A stretch of 64,000 nucleotides of DNA. Source: RHKX01 sp963823275. GTDB taxonomy: Bacteria > Actinomycetota > Thermoleophilia > Solirubrobacterales > 70-9. The notes under the pieces were generated by a model, which saw only the letters and a list, made by a program, of their open reading frames with translations, was not told where the DNA came from and ran no database searches. The translations under genes were made by a program, and so were the position numbers. Where the stretch lies: assembly GCA_963823275.1 (NCBI GenBank), contig CAWGKW010000001.1, positions 434,001 to 498,000 of the forward strand. Reading direction: 5' to 3'. Numbering within the stretch: position 1 is the first letter of the stretch; every line of letters begins with the position of its first letter. Positions 10,906-20,677 of the stretch are shown here, one piece after another.

Positions 10906-11493
10906 ATGCGCAGGATTCAGAGCCAGGGCGTCCACCACATAACGATCACGGGAGCCGATCGACGGACATCGATCGACTTCTGGGAGGGGGTGCTCGGGAT
11001 GCCGTTCATCTTCGAGCAGCCGAACCTCGACAACGAGGCGGAGAGCCATCTGTACTTCGATCCCGGCGATGGCCGGCTGATCACGGTCTTCACCAACGAG
11101 GAGCGCGAGGGCAACCCCGAGCGGACCCCCACCGACCCCGGATGCGTCCATCACGTGGCCATCTCCGTCTCGCAGGCGACGTTCCAGCAGGCCGCTGAGC
11201 GGCTTCACGAGCGCGGGATCGAGCACAGCGGCGTCAAGGACCGCGGGTTCATGGACTCGATCTACTTCACCGACCCCCTCGGCCTGCTGATCGAGCTCGC
11301 CTCCTATCGCTTCGAGCCCCCGGCCGGCCACACCCACGCCGACGTGCTGCTCGAGGCTCACAGGATCCGGGTCGAGCGCGGCGACTACAACATCGCCCAG
11401 ATCCACCTCGCGGATGCGATCGAGAACCTCGTCACGCGATCACAGGAGTCCCTGTCGGAGGATCGGGCGCCGAAGGATCCATACGGAGCCTGA
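10906..11493 (+). CDS. VOC-family (glyoxalase/dioxygenase fold) protein
   Basis: A 195-residue single-domain vicinal-oxygen-chelate protein. The paired modules are visible: GVHHITITGADRRTSIDFWEGVLGMP starts the first, CVHHVAISVSQATFQQAAERL the second. Candidate metal ligands are the His of HHITI, the His of HHVAI and the Glu of LIELASY. FTDPLGLLIEL is typical of the extradiol-dioxygenase-like branch. The C-terminal 40 residues lie outside the fold. Substrate unknown. Confidence 0.8.
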   Translation: MRRIQSQGVHHITITGADRRTSIDFWEGVLGMPFIFEQPNLDNEAESHLYFDPGDGRLITVFTNEEREGNPERTPTDPGCVHHVAISVSQATFQQAAERLHERGIEHSGVKDRGFMDSIYFTDPLGLLIELASYRFEPPAGHTHADVLLEAHRIRVERGDYNIAQIHLADAIENLVTRSQESLSEDRAPKDPYGA

Positions 11494-11587
11494 GGCCAGG
11501 GCGGGAAGGTCCGATCGGCCCCCGGGGTGGTTGGCGAGGGTGTGGATTTCCCCGTCGGATGCAGCCCAGCCGAACCCTGCCGCTCGT

Positions 11588-12520
11588 TCAGCCGAACCTG
11601 CCGCGCTCGAGTGCGTCCGCGAGCGCCTCTGGGTCGTAGCCGGGAAGCTCGCCGGTGGCCTCGGTGCGTTCGACGTAGGCCTCCATCGCCCGTTCGGCCG
11701 GTTCGGTGATCAGTGCCGACATGAACTCGGCCCGCTCCAGTCGCAGCCCTGCCGGCAGGGTCTGGGCGCCGCCGACGTAGACGGCCCGCTTGACCCCGGC
11801 GATTCCCGACTTCGGCCGGCGCGCGAGCCGCGTCGTCACCTCCAGCGCACGGTCGAGCAGCTGCTCGGCTGGGACGACCTCGTCCACCAGGCCCAGGTCG
11901 GCCGCCTGCTCGGGGCTCAATGGTCCGCCGTCGAGGCAGAGATGGAGCGCCTTCCCGGTACCGAGCAGCCGCGTCAGTCGCTGCGTCCCGCCGCCGCCAG
12001 GCGGAAAGCCGAAGAGCACCTCGGGCTGACCGATCGAGAACGGGCCCGACGCCATCAGCCGGATGTCGCAGGCGAGGGCCAGCTCACAGCCGCCTCCCAT
12101 GGCAGAGCCGTTGATCGCCGCGACGACGACCGCCCCGCAGGTGTTGAAGCGCAGCAGGATCTCGCCGAAGCGCTCGGCCGCAGACAACCCTGCCGCCGGG
12201 GTGCGATCGAGCGCGCTGCGGCCGCCGGGCAGGCGCCGGACTGCGCCCACGGCTCTGAGTGAGGCCCGGGCCGTCGACGCTCCGACGCTCGGAGCCTGCC
12301 GCGCGCCGTCGAGCAGCTCACCGACGTCGTAGTGGGCGACGAATCGCTCGGCGTGCTCGCCGGTGATGACGATTCCGGTCACCCCCTCATCGGACTCGGC
12401 CCGTTCGACGAGCTTCTCGAGGTCAGCGACGATCCCTTCGTCCATCAGCCCGTGAGGGGGGTTGGCGACCGTCGCCAGCAGCACCCCCTCGCCGCGTTCC
12501 TCGACTCGCACCTGACCCAT
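11588..12520 (-). CDS. Enoyl-CoA hydratase/isomerase family protein
   Basis: A 310-residue crotonase-fold protein starting at the ATG at 12520 (MGQVRVEERGEGVLLATVANPP). GIVITGEHAERFVAHYDVGEL carries the first CoA/oxyanion element. AAINGSAMGGGCELALACDIRLM is the second, with the expected Glu after GGGC. FGFPPGGGGTQRLTRLLG and LGLVDEVVP are also present. About 40 extra residues (around 85-125) are inserted between the two oxyanion loops compared with standard hydratases. The second typical catalytic Glu position reads PPGGG, where hydratases often have P-G-A/G-G, so hydration versus isomerisation is undecided. It runs in the same direction as the methyltransferase upstream. Confidence 0.88.
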   Translation of the reverse strand: MGQVRVEERGEGVLLATVANPPHGLMDEGIVADLEKLVERAESDEGVTGIVITGEHAERFVAHYDVGELLDGARQAPSVGASTARASLRAVGAVRRLPGGRSALDRTPAAGLSAAERFGEILLRFNTCGAVVVAAINGSAMGGGCELALACDIRLMASGPFSIGQPEVLFGFPPGGGGTQRLTRLLGTGKALHLCLDGGPLSPEQAADLGLVDEVVPAEQLLDRALEVTTRLARRPKSGIAGVKRAVYVGGAQTLPAGLRLERAEFMSALITEPAERAMEAYVERTEATGELPGYDPEALADALERGRFG

Positions 12521-12556
12521 CGGCCTCAGACTATCGGTCCCTCCCCACCGGGGCAC

Positions 12557-13417
12557 TCATCCGATTGTGCCCTCGAGGACCCGGATGAGGGCCGCGCCGG
12601 CATCGTCGCGGACGTCCGCCGCCGCGGGGTGGGTGTCGCCCCGGTAGAGCCGCGCCTCGTCGAAGCCGGCCGTCTTCAGCGCTGCCGCGGCCTCCGCCTC
12701 GTCGGCGAAGTGGGGGTGAACCTTGCCACGAACGAACCCTGAGAGGGCGGCGTTGAAGACCTGCTCGACCGGATCCCGGCTCAGTCCGGCCAGGCGCAGA
12801 TCGGCCAGGTAGAGGCCGGTCGGAAAGCTCGCGAGCGCTGCGGCGAAGCGGCGCCAGGTCGCGATCACGTCCTCGTCGTCGAAGTAGGTCAACAGGCCTT
12901 CGGTGATGATCGCCAGGCCCCGGTCGGGATCGAGCGTCCCGAGGATGCCGTCGAGGCTGCCCGGGCCGCCGTCCCGGAGGACGTCGAGCTCGGCGACGCG
13001 GTGGTGGACGGACAGCGAGCCCATTCGGGCCAGCGCGGCGCGCTTGCGCTCGGCCATCGCCGGGAGGTCGGCCTCGACGTAGGTCAGCCGCTTGCCGTGG
13101 CGCCCTGCGAAGCGCCAGCCCCGTGGCGACATGCCGCATGCCGCCTCCACGACCTGGCTGACGCGTCCGGCTTCGATCGCCTGCTCGAGCTGGCGATCGA
13201 TGATCCTGTGGCGGGCCAGCAGGAGTCCCTCCAGCGTCGGTCCGCCGAGGGCCCGGCTCAGCGCCATGGTCGGTCTGAGCGCGTCGAACATCACGCGTCC
13301 CTGCCAGGTGGCGAGCTGCGGATCGGAGAGCCCGTTTCGCACCCAGGCCTGGCCGGTGTAGTGCGCCGTCGGGCTGACCGCGTCGGGTCCTCGGTTGAGG
13401 TTGAGACCAGGGATCAT
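12557..13417 (-). CDS. SAM-dependent methyltransferase, leucine-carboxyl-methyltransferase-like family
   Basis: A 286-residue protein of the PPM1/LCMT-like class (TIGR00027-type), common in actinobacteria. The order of motifs fits: an N-terminal helix set with LLLARHRIIDRQLEQAI, a SAM-binding loop VVEAACGMSPRGWRFA, an acidic ribose-binding residue in LTYVEADLPAMAERK, DGILGTLDPDRG, and the signature IITEGLLTYFDDEDV. Members methylate carboxyl or hydroxyl groups of small molecules; the substrate is unknown here. It is transcribed away from the heliorhodopsin gene. Confidence 0.85.
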   Translation of the reverse strand: MIPGLNLNRGPDAVSPTAHYTGQAWVRNGLSDPQLATWQGRVMFDALRPTMALSRALGGPTLEGLLLARHRIIDRQLEQAIEAGRVSQVVEAACGMSPRGWRFAGRHGKRLTYVEADLPAMAERKRAALARMGSLSVHHRVAELDVLRDGGPGSLDGILGTLDPDRGLAIITEGLLTYFDDEDVIATWRRFAAALASFPTGLYLADLRLAGLSRDPVEQVFNAALSGFVRGKVHPHFADEAEAAAALKTAGFDEARLYRGDTHPAAADVRDDAGAALIRVLEGTIG

Positions 13418-13604
13418 CCCCGGATTGCGCCGATCATCTCTCCGGCTCGAGTCCGGTTCCTCGGCTGCTTCATCTCGACCTCAGCGGTCCCAGCGCTCAT
13501 CTGGGGTTCTTAACACAGCGAGGATCGGGGCTGGCTCCCGGCGTTTCGAGCGGTGCGACTCACTCGCCTCGAGCCGAGGTTGGCCTGTGCGTAGGGTTAG
13601 CCGG
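13418..13604. promoter_or_regulatory. Divergent promoter region, methyltransferase / heliorhodopsin
   Basis: A 187-base gap between divergent genes. It must hold both promoters; I see no clear operator or riboswitch in it. A weak purine run GGAGGAGGC lies inside the heliorhodopsin reading frame rather than ahead of the GTG start. Confidence 0.35.
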
Positions 13605-14381
13605 GTGGAGAACGCCGATTCGAGCCAGATCCGACCGGAGGAGGCGAGCAGGTTACGTCGCTACAACGTCGCGATGGGCATCCTGCACCTGATCCAGGGG
13701 CTCGCGATCCTGGTGCTCTCGAACGGGTTCTCCCTCCCGGTCACAGCCACCTTCGCAGACAGCCAGCCGGGCGGCCCGGTCGACCCGAACAGGCTCTCGG
13801 AGCTGTTCACAATCCCCCTCGGGCCGGCGGTGGCTGCATTCCTGCTGATCTCGGCCCTGGCGCATCTGATCGTCGCCTCCCCGATCGGGTTCCCCGCCTA
13901 CATCTCCGAACTCGAACATCGCCGCGATCGCTTCCGCTGGGTCGAGTACGCGTTCTCGGCTTCGCTGATGATCGTTCTGATCGCGATGCTCGCCGGCATC
14001 TCCGACGTCGTCGCCCTGATCGGGCTGTTCGCGGTCAACGCCTGCATGATCATGTTCGGCTGGCTGATGGAGACGGGCAGCCGCCCGGGGCCTGGAGCCG
14101 ACTGGACGCCGTTTTGGATGGGTTGTTTCGCCGGCGTCGTGCCCTGGGCCTCGATTGCGATCTATCTGATCGGCGCGGGCTCTGACGTCCCCGGCTTCGT
14201 CTACGTGATCTTCGCGACCCTCTTCGTCGCCTTCAACAGCTTCGCGCTGAACCAGTACCTGCAGTACAGGCGGGTCGGCCCCTGGCGGGATTACCTGTTT
14301 GGTGAACGGGTCTACATCGCCCTGAGCCTGATCGCCAAGAGCCTCCTCGCCTGGCAGGTCTTTGCCAATACGCTCGTCTAG
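13605..14381 (+). CDS. Heliorhodopsin
   Basis: A 258-residue seven-helix protein from a GTG at 13605. The diagnostic heliorhodopsin signatures are present. RRYNVAMGILHLIQG opens helix A, SELEHRRDRFRWVEYAFSAS leads into helix C, and NQYLQYRRVGPWRDYLFGER leads into helix G. The retinal-binding lysine lies in LSLIAKSLLAWQVF (Lys245 by this start). Glu114 in RWVEY corresponds to the Schiff-base counterion (Glu107 of HeR 48C12). Unlike type-1 rhodopsins, heliorhodopsins have an inverted topology and no known pump activity; a photosensory or enzyme-regulating role is proposed. No retinal-forming oxygenase or carotenoid gene lies nearby, so the chromophore must come from elsewhere. The call rests on these motifs and length. 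Confidence 0.93.
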   Translation: MENADSSQIRPEEASRLRRYNVAMGILHLIQGLAILVLSNGFSLPVTATFADSQPGGPVDPNRLSELFTIPLGPAVAAFLLISALAHLIVASPIGFPAYISELEHRRDRFRWVEYAFSASLMIVLIAMLAGISDVVALIGLFAVNACMIMFGWLMETGSRPGPGADWTPFWMGCFAGVVPWASIAIYLIGAGSDVPGFVYVIFATLFVAFNSFALNQYLQYRRVGPWRDYLFGERVYIALSLIAKSLLAWQVFANTLV

Positions 14382-14452
14382 CGGCGCCGCGAGGCGGCCC
14401 GGATCGGCCGAAGCGGCCCGAGCCATACGCTCTTGCCCTAGCCTTCGGAGCG

Positions 14453-16028
14453 ATGAAGCGTTGGATGCTCGCGGGAGTCCTGTGGGGGGCCGTCGTAATG
14501 GCCGCGCGCCGCGCCCGCCGATGCCGCGAGTGACTCCGAGCGTTTCCCGAAGGATTTCCTCTGGGGCACCGCGTCAGCCGGGTTTCAGTCCGAGGCCGGC
14601 GGGTCTCCCGCGAGGGTCGACCGCCGCAGCGACTGGTTTGCGTTCACGACCGACCCCGAGCTGATCGATGACGGGGTGGTCAGCGGCGACCGGGTCGCCG
14701 ATGGTCCGGGGTTCCTCCACACCTGGCGTGACGACCTCGACCGGGCGCGCACCGACCTCGCCAACAACTCGATCCGCCTCGGGATCGAATGGAGCCGGAT
14801 CTTCCCGCGCTCGACGGCCGGCGTCGAAACGGGCAAGCGGGTCTCCAGGAAGGAACTGAGGAAGCTGGATCGAGTCGCCGACCAATCGGCGGTTGAGCGC
14901 TACGGCCGGATCCTCAGGGGCGCCCGCGAGCGCGGCCTGCGCGTGATGCTGACCCTGAACCACTTCACGCTGCCGATCTGGATCCACGATCCGCAGGCGG
15001 TGCGCGCCGCCTTCGCCGGTCGTGGGGCGGACGACCCGGTCCCGGAGGACCTGCGCCGGGCGGGCTGGCTCGATCCCTCCACCGTCGATGAGTTCCGCAA
15101 GTACGCGGCCTATGCAGCCTGGAAGTTTCGCGATCAGGTCAACCTGTGGGCGACGTTGAACGAGCCCCTGGTCACCGTTTCGCAGGGCTTCGTCTCGATC
15201 CCCGGCGTGACCGGGGTGAAGGCGCCGGGCGTGCTGTCCTACCCGGCAGCGCTGCTCGCGGTCGAGAACCTCGGTCTCGCCAACGCCGCCGCCTATGACG
15301 CGATCCACGCCCGCGACGCCAACGCCAAGGTGGGCTTCGTCCACAACATGCTCGATTGGCGGCCGTTCAACCCCGCCAGCTCCGCCGATGAGACCGCGGC
15401 GAGCCACGCCGACCAGATCCTCAACCGCACCTACCTCGAGATCGCGATCAACGGCTGGTACGACGTCGACGCCGACGGGGTCAAGGATCCCGGCGAGATC
15501 CGCAAGCAGCTTCGCGACAAGGCTGACTTCATCGGCGTCAATCACTACTCACCCGCCCGCGCTCAGTCGCTCGGCTTCCCCGTCTCGGCCACGATCCCGA
15601 CGTTCGATTTCGTCCCCTACATCACCTATCTGGGCACGGGGAACCCGAGTGGCGGCCCCTGTCCGACCACCTGCACCGACTTCGGCTGGCAGATCGATCC
15701 GACCGGGCTCCGCAACGTCGTCGAGGAGGCCGCCGGCTACGGCAAGCCGATCTACATCACCGAGAACGGCATCGACGACGCCGAGGACGACCAGCGGCGG
15801 GCGTACCTGCGTGGCTACCTCTCCGCGCTTCAGGGCGCGATCGCCGACGGCGCCGACGTCCGCGGCTACTTCTATTGGTCGCTCGTCGACAACTACGAGT
15901 GGGCCGAGGGGTTCGCCGCGAGCTTCGGGCTCTACGGCTTCGACCCCGACACGCTCGAGCGCACGATGCAGCCGAGCGCGAAGCTCTACCGGCGGATCGC
16001 GCGGACCGGGAAGGTGCCCACGGGCTGA
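14453..16028 (+). CDS. Secreted family-1 glycoside hydrolase (beta-glucosidase type; signal peptide frame broken)
   Basis: The mature enzyme matches GH1: FLWGTASAGFQSE at the N-terminus, IEWSRIFP, the acid/base Glu in TLNEPLV, FIGVNHYSP, the nucleophile Glu in ITENGIDD, and GYFYWSLVDNYEWAEGF. It hydrolyses beta-glycosidic bonds in oligosaccharides or glycosides. The ATG at 14453 encodes a clear signal peptide (MKRWMLAGVLWGAVVMAA), but that frame stops at once. The mature part (AADAASDSERFPKDF onward) is one base on, so one base appears inserted in the GC-rich stretch 14500-14515. Without correction the first usable start would be internal (14676) and would remove strand 1 of the barrel. Four cysteine-bearing residues around PCPTTCTD may form a loop disulfide, in keeping with export. 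Confidence 0.85.
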
Positions 16029-16047
16029 ACCGGGGATCCCCGAACGC

Positions 16048-17279
16048 TCAGGAGAGCCTGACCGGAAGGGTCTTGAGCTGGTTGAGGAACTGGGTCACGG
16101 CGGGCCGCGCCTCGCCGTTGCGGGTCATGTCGGGGTGGCGCTTCAGCGTCTCCTCGAACAGCACCTTCAGCTCGAGCCGGGCGAGCGCCGTGCCGAGACA
16201 GAAGTGCCGGCCACCGGCTCCGAAGGCCTGGTGTTCGGGGTTGCGGTGGATGTCGAAGCGGTCTGGGATCCTCGTAGACGGCCTCGTCTCGGTTGCTGGA
16301 GACGTACCACATCAGGACCTTGTCGCCCTCTGCGATCGGCTGGCCGTGGATCTCCGTGTCGATGGTGGCCGTGCGCCGGAAGTTGCCGAAGGCGGGGAAC
16401 ATCCGCAGGCATTCCTCGATGGCTCCCGGGATCAGCGACGGGTCCTCGATCAACTCCCGCATCTGCTCGGGGTGGTCGAGCAACGCGTTCATCCCGCTCG
16501 TAAACGTCGCCTTGGTGGAGTCGTTGCCGGCCGCCACCAGCAGGAAGAAGCCCATCACGATCTCGTGGTCGGCGAGGGTCTCGCCGTCGATCTCGGCGTG
16601 GACGAGGACGCTGGTCAGATCGTCGGTCGGGTTCTCGCGGCGCGCGTCGATCATCTCCTGCGAACGCCGGAAGATCTCCGGGAAGTCCTCGGCGAGGACC
16701 TTCTCGAGGCCGCCCGGGGCGAGGTCCTCGTCGCCGACGCCGAGCGTCGTGTTCATCAGGGTCGCCCAGGCCTTGTCGTCCTTCTCCTCGATTCCCATGA
16801 AGCTGCCGATCACCCGCGAGACGACCGGTTGGGCGATGTCTTCGACGATGTCGCAGGTCTCGCTCCGGTCGAGCCGGTCGAGGACCGTGTTGGTGATCGC
16901 GCGGATCTCGTCCTCGTGCATCGCGATCCGCTTCGGGGTGAACCCGCTCTGGAACAGCGCCTTGATCCGATCGTGCTTGGGCGGATCCATGGCGATGAAC
17001 ATCGAGGTCATCAGCTCGAGCGGGATCGCGTGGGTGAGCGCCATGCAGCCACCGCGCTCGGAGGAGAACGTGCGCCAGTCCCGGCTCACCGCATGTACGT
17101 CCTCGGCTGTGACGACGGACCAGATGCCAGCCTCGTCGGGGTAATCGTTGATCTCCGACCACTGCACCGGACATTCGCTGCGCAGTCGCTTGAAGAGCTC
17201 GTGCGGGGGTCCGTTCTCCCAGTGCTCGCGGTCGGAGATGTCGATCTGATCGAGGCTTCTGATCCGCCTCGGTGGTCAT
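16048..17279 (-). CDS. Cytochrome P450 monooxygenase (two frame breaks)
   Basis: A bacterial class-I type P450 needing ferredoxin partners, none of which are in the window. The central frame carries the I-helix motif LLVAAGNDSTKATF and ExxR as EECLRMF. After one extra base near 16268 the frame shifts and continues with DRFDIHRNPEHQAFGAGG and the heme-cysteine motif FGAGGRHFCLG, ending LKTLPVRLS. At the N-terminus the ATG at 17279 (MTTEADQ) is one base out of phase with DQIDISDREHWENGPP. Removing one base near 17250 joins them. The corrected product is about 410 residues. The sequence resembles actinobacterial terpene/steroid-type P450s, but the substrate cannot be named. It converges with the GH1 gene at 19 bases. 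Confidence 0.88.
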
Positions 17280-17322
17280 GTTTCGGTTCGTCTCCAGGTC
17301 GGCGTTGAGGTGCCGCCGAAGC

Positions 17323-18094
17323 CTACTGGCCAGCCGGCCAGATTTCCGGTTTCCGCTCGGGCCAGCGCGTCAGCTCCAGGGTGGTGAGGACGGGCCGGAA
17401 GCCGAGGCGGTCGTAGAGCTCCTTCGGCCGGTTCTCGTCGTCGGCGGCGATCCAGAGATCGTCGACCGCAGCGGCAGCTTCGATCGCCGCGATGGTCAGG
17501 GCCGTCCCCAGCCCATCCCCCCGCCGGGCGGGAGTGACGAATACCCCGGTGATCTCCGCGGCGCCATCGCGGTGCTCGAGTTCGGCGAATGCCACCGCAG
17601 CCCCGCCTCGGATCACGGCGAGCACCCTCACGCCCAGCCGGGCCGCGACCGCCGCCGCCTGCCGGTGGTAATCGCCGGGATCCTGGCCGGGGGATTCCTC
17701 CTCAAACCAAGCCGCCCGCAGGTCGTGGGTCAGCTCGTAGGGGACCTCCTCAACAGCGAGCTCATCGCCGCTCGGCGCCTGGGGTCTCGTGGCGCATCAG
17801 AAGCAGCCGCCTGGAATTCCAGCCGATCTCCTCGAAGGAGGACCGCATCGACTCGGCTACGGAGATCAGCTCGAAGTCGAGCCGCCGGTGAGCGAGCCCG
17901 CCGAGCGCCTCGTCGGCGAACGCCGCCAATTCCTCCACGCCCATTCCCGGGTCCTCCTCGACCCTGACGACGTTGAAATCGTGGTAGCCGGGGTACTCGG
18001 TCGCCCGAACCACCGTGCCATGCGCCCACGGCTCGATCCGGTCGCAGATCGCCTCGTGGCGGGAGTGCTGCCAGTGGAGCGCGCGGGCGCTCAC
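17323..18094 (-). CDS. GNAT-family N-acetyltransferase (frame broken once)
   Basis: A two-domain GNAT protein of about 256 residues. The first half, from a GTG at 18094 that overlaps the upstream stop (TAGTG), reads ALHWQHSRHEAICDRIEPWA through WNSRRLLLMRHETPG. One extra base near 17765 then breaks the frame. The second half resumes with DELAVEEVPYELTHDLRAAW and has the acetyl-CoA loop VFVTPARRGDGLGTALTIAA and the ELYDRLGFRPV end typical of GNAT. The acyl acceptor is unknown. Coupled to the secreted anchor-L protein gene, though no functional link is evident. Confidence 0.78.
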
Positions 18095-19272
18095 TACCCC
18101 TTCAGATTCACCTTGAAGGACTGCGACGTGCTGTTGATCGTATTGGTCAGCTTCAGGCTGCCCTTCACCTTGCCCTCCTTCTTGAGCAGGCGCTTGCCAC
18201 CGCTGGTCAGCTTGACGGTCACCTTGCCCTTGGCCGCGGGCTGGACGGTGTACTTGCCCTTGGCCACCTTGGTGGTCTTCCCGGCACGCGCCACGACGCG
18301 ATTCTTGCCCCCGCTCGAAGCGGTGATCAGCACGTTCCCCACGCACGGATCGGTCGCCCCCAGCGGCAGCTGGCAGGCCACCTTGAACGTGCCCTTGCTT
18401 CCCTTGAACTTGATCTTGTTCCCCGCCGGGCCGGCTCCCACCGCTCCTTCGAACAGGTCCTGCGGGCGGCAGCTGGAGGGCGGCTCGGCGCTGAACCTCA
18501 GGTTGTCGACGAACACGGCCGAGTCGTAGATCGCGTCGCCGAGATCGAAGATCGACAGGTAGATCGAATGGGGGCCCGGGGTCACCGGGGTCTTGGCGGT
18601 GAGCGTCCCGGTTGCGGCATCGTAGGTCGTCCCGGTGGCTTCAGCTTCGCTGACGATGGTCGGGCCGAGTGTGTCGACGGCGACCTGATCGCCATAGCCG
18701 GCCGCGAAGTCCCCGGGGGCGGAGACCTCGTAGCTGGGAGGCTCAGTCTCAAAGGTCAGGGTGCTCGTCCAAGTGGTGCTGTCGAGCTCGGCGATGAATG
18801 TGTCGTTGACTCCCTTGTCGACGTACTCCGGAAACTCCTCCGAGAGGAACTTGTAGTCGAGTTGCAGACAGCTCTGCCCGTCCGGGACGATGAAGTCCGC
18901 CTTCAGGGTCACCGGGTCGAAAGCATCGCCTCGAGCGGGATCGAGGAGGCCGTAGGCCGAGCCGCTGTTTCCGCCACTGTTGGGAGCGTCGGCGATCGTG
19001 ACATCGCCTGAGCTGAGCAGGCCGAATGATCCACCGGCGGTCGGGAAGCCCCCGAGGGGCGCATTGGCGACGCCGTACTGCGCCGGGTCCGAAATGAGCG
19101 AGCCGCTCCCCGCTGAGGCTTCGAGCGACTGGGCGACCGCGTTCGGAGTCGACTGGGCGACCGCCGCGCCGGCGGCGCTGACTGGGCCGAACGCGGCAAG
19201 AGCCGCGAACGCCGCGACGAGCGAGAGGCGGCTGAGCCCCCGTCGGCGCCACGAGTTGGATGTGTTGCCCAT
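18094..19272 (-). CDS. Secreted choice-of-anchor-L domain protein
   Basis: A 392-residue exported protein. The signal peptide is RRRGLSRLSLVAAFAALAAFG with cleavage near SAAGA. A domain resembling choice-of-anchor-L follows, seen as LKADFIVPDGQSCLQLDYKF, LSEEFPEYVDKGVNDTFIAEL and IYLSIFDLGDAIYDSAVFVD. The C-terminal 110 residues form a Lys/Val/Gly-rich Ig-like tail (GKVTVKLTSGGKRLLKKEGK). Such tails recur in secreted proteins of Thermoleophilia-type genomes. Probably cell-wall associated; the ligand is unknown. The domain family name is from memory and should be checked with a profile search. Confidence 0.75.
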   Translation of the reverse strand: MGNTSNSWRRRGLSRLSLVAAFAALAAFGPVSAAGAAVAQSTPNAVAQSLEASAGSGSLISDPAQYGVANAPLGGFPTAGGSFGLLSSGDVTIADAPNSGGNSGSAYGLLDPARGDAFDPVTLKADFIVPDGQSCLQLDYKFLSEEFPEYVDKGVNDTFIAELDSTTWTSTLTFETEPPSYEVSAPGDFAAGYGDQVAVDTLGPTIVSEAEATGTTYDAATGTLTAKTPVTPGPHSIYLSIFDLGDAIYDSAVFVDNLRFSAEPPSSCRPQDLFEGAVGAGPAGNKIKFKGSKGTFKVACQLPLGATDPCVGNVLITASSGGKNRVVARAGKTTKVAKGKYTVQPAAKGKVTVKLTSGGKRLLKKEGKVKGSLKLTNTINSTSQSFKVNLKG

Positions 19273-19389
19273 TTCGGTCCTCTCCCACGATGTTTCGCGC
19301 CGACGGGGCTTCTCCCCGCGATCTGCCGATCGGGAAGAAGCTACCGCACGAGAACCGGGTTGACCAGCGGCCCGGACAAACGTTGCAGG

Positions 19390-19403
19390 AGGCCCGCGGG
19401 CCT
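19390..19403. terminator. Perfect GC palindrome after the agmatine-deiminase-like gene
   Basis: AGGCCCGCGGGCCT is a perfect 14-base palindrome located about 80 bases beyond the minus-strand stop at 19483 and upstream of the anchor-L gene. No U-run follows. It may terminate the upstream unit or serve as an operator for the gene at 19272; position alone supports this. Confidence 0.3.
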
Positions 19404-19482
19404 GACGTTGGCGAAGGATCGCCGGGACCTTCGCCCTCGTGCCGCCGCTGAAGCGGCGCCTGGCCGAACCGTGGCAATCAGC

Positions 19483-20640
19483 TCAGGACGGCTTCGAGAC
19501 CCCGATCGGAGAAGGCTGCTGTTGGGTCGCGCAGTGGATACCGCCGCCGTAGGTCGCGAGTGCATCGATGTCGATGGCTGCAACTCGGCGCCCCGGGTAG
19601 AGGGTCCCGAGGGTCGCCGTCGCGGCCTCATCGGCTGCGGCGTCTCCGAAGCCGGCGGCAACCACGCCGCCGTTGACGACGTAGTAGTTGGCGTAGCTGT
19701 TGACGAAGTCGGGTGAGTCGACGCGGACCCGCCCGGGCTGTCTCAGGGTCCGGACCAGGTAGGGCTTCCCTGCGGGGTCGCGGGCGAGCCGGAGATCCCG
19801 CTCGACGGCTTCCGCCGCCCGCGTCCACGCATCGGGCTTGGCCCCCATGGGCGGTAGCTCGACCAGGAGCTCTCCCGGCCGGACGATCCTTGCCACGGCA
19901 TCGATGTGGTAGTCGGTGATGTCTCGGCCGACCAATCCGGGGGTCCAGATGAAGTGCTCGATGCCGAGCGCCGCCGCCAACCCGGCTTCGACCTGGCCCC
20001 TGTCCATCCCCGGATTCCTGTTCTCGTTGACCCAGGAGCTCTCTGCGGCAAGCAGCGCGCCGGCGCCGTCGACCTCGAGGCCACCCCCTTCTCCAACGAC
20101 GGTCGCCCTTCTGAACGGAGTGCCCGCGGCCTCCGCCACCCGCTCGGCGACCCGCGCGTCGTTGCGGTGGAACTGCTTGCCGCCCCAGCCGTTGAAGTTC
20201 AGCCCCCGGGCCTGCAGCGAGCCATCCTCGCTTCGTACGAAGTTGGGTCCCGCGTCCCGCATCCAGAGGTCGTCGACCGGGATCTCGAACAGGTCGATCT
20301 CGCCCCCGAGCATCCGCCGGGCCTTGCGCGCATCTCTGGGGTGGACGGCCATGATCACGGGCTCGAAGGCCGCCACGGTGGTGGCGATCCGGGCCAGGTC
20401 GCGGCGCACCGCATGGAGCCTGCCGGTGCCGCCGTAGATGCCAGGCCAATGCGGCCACGCCATCCATGTCCGCTCATGAAGGTCGCCCTCCTCGGGCATT
20501 CGCCATGAGGGCCGGCCCACGCTCGCGCCCGCCTGCTCGGACCCACCCGAGCCGCAGGCGGTGAGCCCCCACGCGGCGAGCGGGATGCTCGCCCCGGCCC
20601 GGAGGAAGCGCCGTCGCGAGATCGGGGAGGTGCCAGGCAT
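19483..20640 (-). CDS. Tat-exported lipoprotein of the agmatine deiminase / peptidylarginine deiminase family
   Basis: A 385-residue protein with a twin-arginine signal (SRRRFLRAGASIPLAAWG) ending in a lipobox LTACG, so it should be folded in the cytoplasm, exported by Tat and lipid-anchored. The deiminase fold is complete: TWMAWPHW, VDDLWMRDAGPNFV, NFNGWGGKQF, GGGLEVDGAGALLA, DITDYHIDAVAR and the catalytic Cys in GGGIHCATQQQP. Cytosolic AguA converts agmatine to N-carbamoylputrescine. A surface version might act on extracellular agmatine or peptidyl-arginine; which one is not decidable here. It follows the DUF3179 lipoprotein gene by 37 bases, probably one transcript. Confidence 0.9.
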   Translation of the reverse strand: MPGTSPISRRRFLRAGASIPLAAWGLTACGSGGSEQAGASVGRPSWRMPEEGDLHERTWMAWPHWPGIYGGTGRLHAVRRDLARIATTVAAFEPVIMAVHPRDARKARRMLGGEIDLFEIPVDDLWMRDAGPNFVRSEDGSLQARGLNFNGWGGKQFHRNDARVAERVAEAAGTPFRRATVVGEGGGLEVDGAGALLAAESSWVNENRNPGMDRGQVEAGLAAALGIEHFIWTPGLVGRDITDYHIDAVARIVRPGELLVELPPMGAKPDAWTRAAEAVERDLRLARDPAGKPYLVRTLRQPGRVRVDSPDFVNSYANYYVVNGGVVAAGFGDAAADEAATATLGTLYPGRRVAAIDIDALATYGGGIHCATQQQPSPIGVSKPS

Positions 20641-20677
20641 TCGGCAATGAAACTACGGAGCGGCCCTAATCGCGATC

